Shown here in pieces: positions 31,951 through 35,553 of a stretch of DNA of 35,553 bases (position 1 is the first letter of the stretch; each line of letters begins with the position of its first letter). The notes beneath the pieces are model-generated. The model saw only the letters and a program-made list of their open reading frames with translations, did no database searches and had not been told where the DNA came from. The position numbers and the translations under genes were made by a program. This stretch comes from Loigolactobacillus rennini DSM 20253 (GTDB lineage: Bacteria; Bacillota; Bacilli; Lactobacillales; Lactobacillaceae): the NCBI RefSeq assembly GCF_001436505.1, contig NZ_AYYI01000018.1, positions 1 to 35,553 of the forward strand, read 5' to 3'.

Positions 31951-32745
31951 ATGGGAACAGCAATGGTTGTGACATCCGGAAAAGGTGGTGTCGGTAAGAC
32001 AACTACTAGTGCAAACCTTGGCACTGCTTTAGCCTTACAGAATAAGCGAGTCTGCTTAATGGATTTAGATATCGGTTTACGTAATTTGGATGTTGTATTA
32101 GGTTTAGAGAACCGGATTATTTACGATATTGTGGATGTTGCACGTGGCCGTGCTAAGTTACACCAAGCCTTAGTCAAAGATAAGCGCTTCGAAGATAACC
32201 TCTATTTATTACCGGCAGCCCAAAATACCGATAAAGATGCACTAGTTCCTAGTGAGGTTAAAGCAATTGTTGATGAGCTAAAAACAGATTATGATTTCAT
32301 TATTATCGATTGCCCTGCTGGGATTGAACAAGGTTTTCAAAACGCCATTGCAGGTGCTGATGGTGCAATTGTGATTACGACACCAGAAATATCAGCTGTT
32401 CGAGATGCTGACCGGGTGGTTGGCTTGTTGGAACAACAAGAGATGCCGCATAAACCAAAATTAATTATTAATCGCATTCGGCAGCACATGATGAATGAAG
32501 GTGAAGTGATGGATATTGATGAAATCACCCGTCACTTATCCATTTCCTTATCAGGGATTGTGTTGGATGATGATGATGTGATTACAACTTCTAATCATGG
32601 ACGGCCAGTGGTTCTAGATCCTAAAAATCCAGCCAGTCAAGGTTACCGGAACATTGCTCGTCGTTTATTAGGGGAAACAGTGCCTTTGATGTCGATTAAA
32701 GAAAAAAAAGTTGGTTTTTGGCAGCGGCTGTTTGGAAAAAAATAA
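31951..32745 (+). CDS. minD: Septum-site determining ATPase MinD
   Basis: A 264-residue ParA-like ATPase that places MinC on the membrane to block division near the poles. The deviant Walker A KGGVGKTT carries the signature Lys (K11) and the P-loop Lys (K16); LMDLDIGLRNLD and IIIDCPAGIE follow. The last residues (VGFWQRLFGKK) form the amphipathic membrane-targeting helix. GGAGG precedes the ATG. No terminator is visible after the stop: the next promoter's -35 starts two bases later. No minE or divIVA is in view; Gram-positives use DivIVA/MinJ instead. Confidence 0.97.
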   Translation: MGTAMVVTSGKGGVGKTTTSANLGTALALQNKRVCLMDLDIGLRNLDVVLGLENRIIYDIVDVARGRAKLHQALVKDKRFEDNLYLLPAAQNTDKDALVPSEVKAIVDELKTDYDFIIIDCPAGIEQGFQNAIAGADGAIVITTPEISAVRDADRVVGLLEQQEMPHKPKLIINRIRQHMMNEGEVMDIDEITRHLSISLSGIVLDDDDVITTSNHGRPVVLDPKNPASQGYRNIARRLLGETVPLMSIKEKKVGFWQRLFGKK

Positions 32746-32746
32746 G

Positions 32747-32775
32747 TTGACAGTTAAACTTAAACATGCTAAAGT
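32747..32775 (+). promoter_or_regulatory. Strong promoter of the cysteine-type T-box / ABC operon
   Basis: TTGACA (32747-32752), a 17-bp spacer ending in TGC (extended -10), and TAAAGT (32770-32775). It begins two bases after the minD stop codon. Confidence 0.85.
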
Positions 32776-32784
32776 AATTGCCAT

Positions 32785-33046
32785 AATTAATGACGTTGAA
32801 CGGAATAGTAGTTATGTGCCAGTTAGACAGAGAATTTCTGGTTGCTGGAAAGAAATAGCGGTGCATAGCAAAACACATCTGCGAATGTCTGTACATTGAA
32901 CAGATTAGGTGTACACGGGAAAGCCCGTTACTGCTGTAGTTCTCTGAACTACCTGAGGCACTGACTTGTGAAAGCAGTGTAAATTAGGGGTGGAAACACG
33001 ACAGCATCGTCCTCTTGAAGTGATTAACTTCAAGGGGATTTTTTTA
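32785..33046 (+). promoter_or_regulatory. T-box leader, probably cysteine-specific, first antiterminator/terminator
   Basis: Stem I is complete: lower stem GACGTT / AATGTC (32792-32797 with 32884-32889), the AGTA turn near 32807-32810, upper ATGTG / CACAT, and an apical AGAG...GGTTGCTGG region. TGC (32880-32882, a Cys codon followed by G) is in the specifier loop. The T-box core has TGGA (32991-32994); its A pairs with the U discriminator of tRNA-Cys. Stem III is GCACTG / CAGTGT (32958-32963 with 32975-32980). Terminator stem 33011-33021 with 33026-33037, then seven T residues. Confidence 0.85.
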
Positions 33047-33145
33047 TGAGAACTACCAGAGGCATTGGTTGTGAAATCAATGCGAATTGAGGTGGCACCA
33101 CGACAAAACGTCCTCGAAAACAGATTGTTTTCGGGGACGTTTTTG
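33047..33145 (+). promoter_or_regulatory. Second, stem-I-less copy of the T-box antiterminator/terminator module
   Basis: A diverged repeat of 32946-33002 begins at GAACTACC and includes stem III GCATTG / CAATGC (33062-33067 with 33078-33083), a T-box core GAGGTGGCACCACGAC (33089-33104) and a strong terminator (33107-33122 with 33126-33141, then a T-run). No stem I or specifier precedes it. Its TGG-N base is C (33096), not A. Confidence 0.85.
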
Positions 33146-33171
33146 TTATTGGATTAAAAGGGGGATTTTAA

Positions 33172-33834
33172 ATGAATGGAATTGTTGCGCAGTGGCAGTA
33201 CGCTAGCCAAATTATGCCATCATTATTACTTGGTTTAAAAACAACTTTATCACTTTTTGTGTTAACGCTGATCGGTGCGATACCTTTAGGAATTGTAGTG
33301 GGTCTTGGACGTGCATCACGTTTCAAAGTAGTTCGTCAAATTTTAGGTGTTTATGTTTGGATCATGCGGGGAACACCGTTATTGTTGCAATTAATTTTTG
33401 TTTTCTACGGGTTACCGATTGTTCATATTGTTTTCCAACGTTATAACGCGGCATTGTTTGCATTTATCATTAATTACGCTGCTTATTTTGCTGAAATTTT
33501 TCGTGGGGGGTTACAGTCGATTGATCCGGGACAGTATGAAAGTGCCAAGGTTTTACGTTTAACTTACTGGCAAACAGTTCGTAAAATTATTTTACCGCAA
33601 GTGATGAAAATTGTTTTGCCTTCGATTGGTAATGAAGTGATTAATTTAGTGAAGGATTTGTCGTTGGTTTATGTCATTGGCTTGGGTGATTTATTACGTG
33701 CTGGAAACGTTGCAACGGCACGCGATGTTACATTATTACCGTTAGTTTTAGTGGGAATTGGTTATTTACTACTCACTGCAATTTTGACTTTTGGTCAACG
33801 TAAGGTAGAAAAACACTATAGTTATTATAAATGA
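33172..33834 (+). CDS. Amino-acid ABC transporter permease (HisM/GlnP type)
   Basis: A 220-residue inner component of a polar amino acid importer with about five membrane helices. The EAA loop that contacts the ATPase is seen as YESAKVLRLTYWQTVRKIILPQ, and the N-terminal LLLGLKTTLSLFVLTL and MRGTPLLLQLIFVFYGLP are typical of the His/Glu/Gln/Arg permease family. GGGGG precedes ATG 33172. It is the first gene of a three-gene operon behind the T-box leader. The cysteine-type specifier suggests cystine or cysteine as substrate (as in TcyB-like permeases), but the protein alone does not decide this. Confidence 0.9.
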   Translation: MNGIVAQWQYASQIMPSLLLGLKTTLSLFVLTLIGAIPLGIVVGLGRASRFKVVRQILGVYVWIMRGTPLLLQLIFVFYGLPIVHIVFQRYNAALFAFIINYAAYFAEIFRGGLQSIDPGQYESAKVLRLTYWQTVRKIILPQVMKIVLPSIGNEVINLVKDLSLVYVIGLGDLLRAGNVATARDVTLLPLVLVGIGYLLLTAILTFGQRKVEKHYSYYK

Positions 33835-33846
33835 GAAGGTGAATGA

Positions 33847-34479
33847 ATGTTAGCACTTAAAGCAATCAATAAAAGTTATGGCAAACGGTTAATTTTAAAA
33901 CAATTGAGTTTAACCGTTAATGATGGTGAAGTTTTGGCAATCGTAGGACCATCTGGCGCGGGTAAAACCACCTTGCTGAGGTGTATCAGCGGGTTAGAAC
34001 CAATTGATTCTGGAGAGATTGATTTAAATGGACAACCTTTTGATCCTTACCGGAATCAAAATCAGGACAGTGTCATTGGTGTTGTCTTTCAAGATTTCCA
34101 ATTATTTCCTAATTTAAATGTTTTAGAAAATATTACTTTAGCGCCTATCTTAGTGTTAAAGCAGCCAGCGGCTACCGCGAAAGCCAAAGCACGGCAGTTA
34201 TTGTCGCGGCTAGCATTAGCTGACAAAGAGCGGCTTTACCCCTATCAATTGTCTGGTGGGCAAAAGCAACGGGTTGCCCTAGCCCGTGCGTTGGCGATGA
34301 GACCGCAAGTCTTATGCTACGATGAACCAACTAGTGCACTGGATCCGAATTTAAGGCAAGAAGTTGCAAAAATGATTTTAAGCTTGAAGGCTGATGGGAT
34401 GACCCAAATTGTGGTGACGCACGATTTGGCGTTTGCGCGTGAAATTGCTGATGCCGTCAAACATGTCACGGCATTATAA
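33847..34479 (+). CDS. Amino-acid ABC transporter ATP-binding protein
   Basis: A 210-residue ATPase energising the flanking permease. Walker A GPSGAGKT is at residues 34-41, the Q-loop in VVFQDFQLFP, the signature LSGGQKQR, Walker B VLCYDEPTSALDP and the H-loop VVTHDLAFA. It ends at KHVTAL, about 30 residues earlier than GlnQ/TcyC proteins of about 240, so the short segment after the H-loop (the usual GKIVEQG strand) is missing; all catalytic motifs remain. GAAGGTG precedes the ATG, 12 bases after the permease stop. Confidence 0.92.
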   Translation: MLALKAINKSYGKRLILKQLSLTVNDGEVLAIVGPSGAGKTTLLRCISGLEPIDSGEIDLNGQPFDPYRNQNQDSVIGVVFQDFQLFPNLNVLENITLAPILVLKQPAATAKAKARQLLSRLALADKERLYPYQLSGGQKQRVALARALAMRPQVLCYDEPTSALDPNLRQEVAKMILSLKADGMTQIVVTHDLAFAREIADAVKHVTAL

Positions 34480-34493
34480 AAAGAGGTGGTTAG

Positions 34494-35324
34494 ATGCGCC
34501 AAAAAAGACTGATTTTTTGGCTTAGCTGTTTATTAGTGGTTGGGCTATTAATCCTAACTGGTTGTCAGCGGCAAACAGCAAAGCAAGATTCATGGCCAGT
34601 GATTAAACAGCGTCAAACTGTTGTGGTTGGTTTAGATGATAGCTTTGTGCCAATGGGATTTCGTGCAAAAAATGGCCAACTTAAAGGTTATGACATTGAT
34701 TTGGCTCGTGCAGTGTTCAAACGCTATCACATTAAAGTTGATTTTCAAACAATTGATTGGTCGATGAATGCCACTGAATTGCGCAATCGAACCATTGATT
34801 TAATTTGGAATGGCTATACGATAACGCCCGCCCGTAAACGGGCAGTTCGTTTTAGCCAGCCCTACCTACAAAATAAACAAGTTTTGGTCACAATGAAGAA
34901 AAATCATTTGAATCAATTTTCAGCAATGCGTGGAAAAACACTAGGTGTTCAAACTGGCTCATCTGGTTATGCGAGTTTAGAAGCACAGCCACAGCTTTTA
35001 AAGCAATACATTAAAAAGCAAACGCCAGTTTTATATAGTACATTTAATGATGCTTTTATTGATTTAAATGCTAATCGGATTCAAGGCTTGCTGATTGACC
35101 GAGTTTATGCGGATTATTACATTCAGCATCAGTCTGATCCACAAGCTTACCGTGTTGTTAGTGGTGATTTTGCTCCTGAAAATTTTGCGGTAGGGATGCG
35201 CAAATCGGACCGTGTACTACAACAAAAAATCGACGCTGCTTTAAAGGTGCTTTATCAAAATGGTACTATGCAGCGTTTAAGTCAGAAATGGTTTGGAGAG
35301 GACAACTCATTACCACAGAAATGA
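34494..35324 (+). CDS. Amino-acid ABC transporter substrate-binding lipoprotein
   Basis: A 276-residue family-3 solute-binding protein anchored outside the membrane. The signal peptide has a basic start (MRQKR), a hydrophobic core and the lipobox LTGC with C24 as the lipidated residue. The mature part opens with TVVVGLDDSFVPMGFRAKNG and contains GYDIDLARAVFKRY and WNGYTITPARKRAVRFSQPY, all typical. GAGGTGG precedes the ATG, 14 bases after the ATPase gene. With the T-box leader upstream, cystine or cysteine is the best guess for the ligand. Confidence 0.92.
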   Translation: MRQKRLIFWLSCLLVVGLLILTGCQRQTAKQDSWPVIKQRQTVVVGLDDSFVPMGFRAKNGQLKGYDIDLARAVFKRYHIKVDFQTIDWSMNATELRNRTIDLIWNGYTITPARKRAVRFSQPYLQNKQVLVTMKKNHLNQFSAMRGKTLGVQTGSSGYASLEAQPQLLKQYIKKQTPVLYSTFNDAFIDLNANRIQGLLIDRVYADYYIQHQSDPQAYRVVSGDFAPENFAVGMRKSDRVLQQKIDAALKVLYQNGTMQRLSQKWFGEDNSLPQK

Positions 35325-35342
35325 TTTGGTTTAATTATCAGA

Positions 35343-35371
35343 TTGACAGCACTTGCCAATTAGTTTATGCT
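35343..35371 (+). promoter_or_regulatory. Promoter of the second TPP riboswitch transcript
   Basis: TTGACA (35343-35348), a 17-bp spacer and TATGCT (35366-35371). It begins 18 bases after the solute-binding gene; no clear terminator is seen in between. Confidence 0.6.
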
Positions 35372-35391
35372 TAAGAAAATTAAATTAAAAT

Positions 35392-35474
35392 CTACAAAGG
35401 GGAGCTTTTTAGCTGAGAGTGATTAAGTTCAGACCCTTGAACCTGTTGTGTTAGTGCACGCGTAGGAATTGTAG
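35392..35474 (+). promoter_or_regulatory. Second TPP (THI-box) riboswitch; target gene outside the window
   Basis: P1 CTACAA / TTGTAG (35392-35397 with 35469-35474) encloses GGGGAGC, GCTGAGA, the CAGACCCTTGAACCTG block and the 3' block CGCGTAGGAA. Downstream, CTTTGTAG (35486-35493) can pair with the 5' strand of P1, and CTACAA (35505-35510) with either TTGTAG, so a switch is apparent. From 35475 to the end no gene is recognised; a thiamine-related transporter gene probably follows. Confidence 0.93.
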
Positions 35475-35553
35475 CTTTAGGGCCTCTTTGTAGTTAATTA
35501 GGCTCTACAATATCTGTTGTTGGTAATAGATTTATCTATTATTGATGGCAGAT

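Noticed and set aside
35545-35553. An ATG at the window end as the start of the riboswitch target gene
   Set aside because: No ribosome binding site precedes it and only three codons are visible.
1-35553. CRISPR arrays, insertion sequences, prophage or toxin-antitoxin gene pairs
   Set aside because: No regularly spaced repeats, transposase, integrase or phage structural genes were seen; the region is conserved chromosomal backbone apart from the small peptide cassette.

Overview
This window is chromosomal DNA of a low-GC Gram-positive bacterium, almost certainly a member of the Lactobacillaceae; the genus cannot be fixed from sequence alone. The evidence is the conserved order rpsD / ezrA / nifS-thiI / valS-folC / radC-csp-mreBCD-minCD, a fused glutathione synthetase (GshF), a Lacto-usp-type structured RNA ahead of a usp gene, two T-box leaders, TTG/GTG starts with strong GGAGG ribosome binding sites, and the absence of de novo thiamine genes beside thiMED. 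No phage, insertion sequence, CRISPR array, tRNA or rRNA gene was seen.

Layout. 1-380: a terminator, a possible 5'-truncated gene remnant on the minus strand, and a terminator-like hairpin ending just before the rbsK ribosome binding site. 396-3870: ribokinase, then a TPP-riboswitch-controlled thiamine salvage operon thiM-thiE-thiD. 3871-4473: an intergenic block with a plus-strand terminator, a very small minus-strand cassette (promoter, 29-39 codon hydrophobic peptide, terminator), and the promoter of a MATE exporter. 4474-10223: MATE exporter; convergent PEBP-family protein and YbaK/EbsC-type deacylase; then DUF2785 protein, membrane-anchored glycerophosphodiesterase and a divergent Tag-like glycosylase. 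10363-12781, minus strand: uspA, a 92-codon membrane protein, the Lacto-usp/6S-like RNA with its own promoter and terminator, and rarA. 12915-17738: gshF, yueI-like (minus), yktB-like, then rpsD and a GAF-type methionine sulfoxide reductase (minus).

17887-28452: ezrA; cysteine desulfurase plus thiI for 4-thiouridine in tRNA; valS behind a valine T-box; folC with a HAD phosphatase; radC; and a cold-shock protein. 28718-32745: the elongasome and division-site genes mreB-mreC-mreD-minC-minD. 32747-35324: a promoter directly abutting minD, a T-box leader best read as cysteine-specific with a duplicated stem III/antiterminator/terminator module, and a three-gene amino-acid ABC importer (likely cystine/cysteine). 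35343-35553: a promoter and a second TPP riboswitch whose target gene lies beyond the window.

The most notable items are (1) the tandem antiterminator arrangement in the cysteine-type T-box, where the two copies show compensatory base changes but a different discriminator-pairing base; (2) the tiny hydrophobic peptide cassette at 4003-4215; (3) the Lacto-usp RNA; (4) three identical 8-bp palindromes around the thiamine promoter; and (5) a Tag-family glycosylase lacking several residues of the usual base pocket. All assignments come from reading the sequence; no database search was run.
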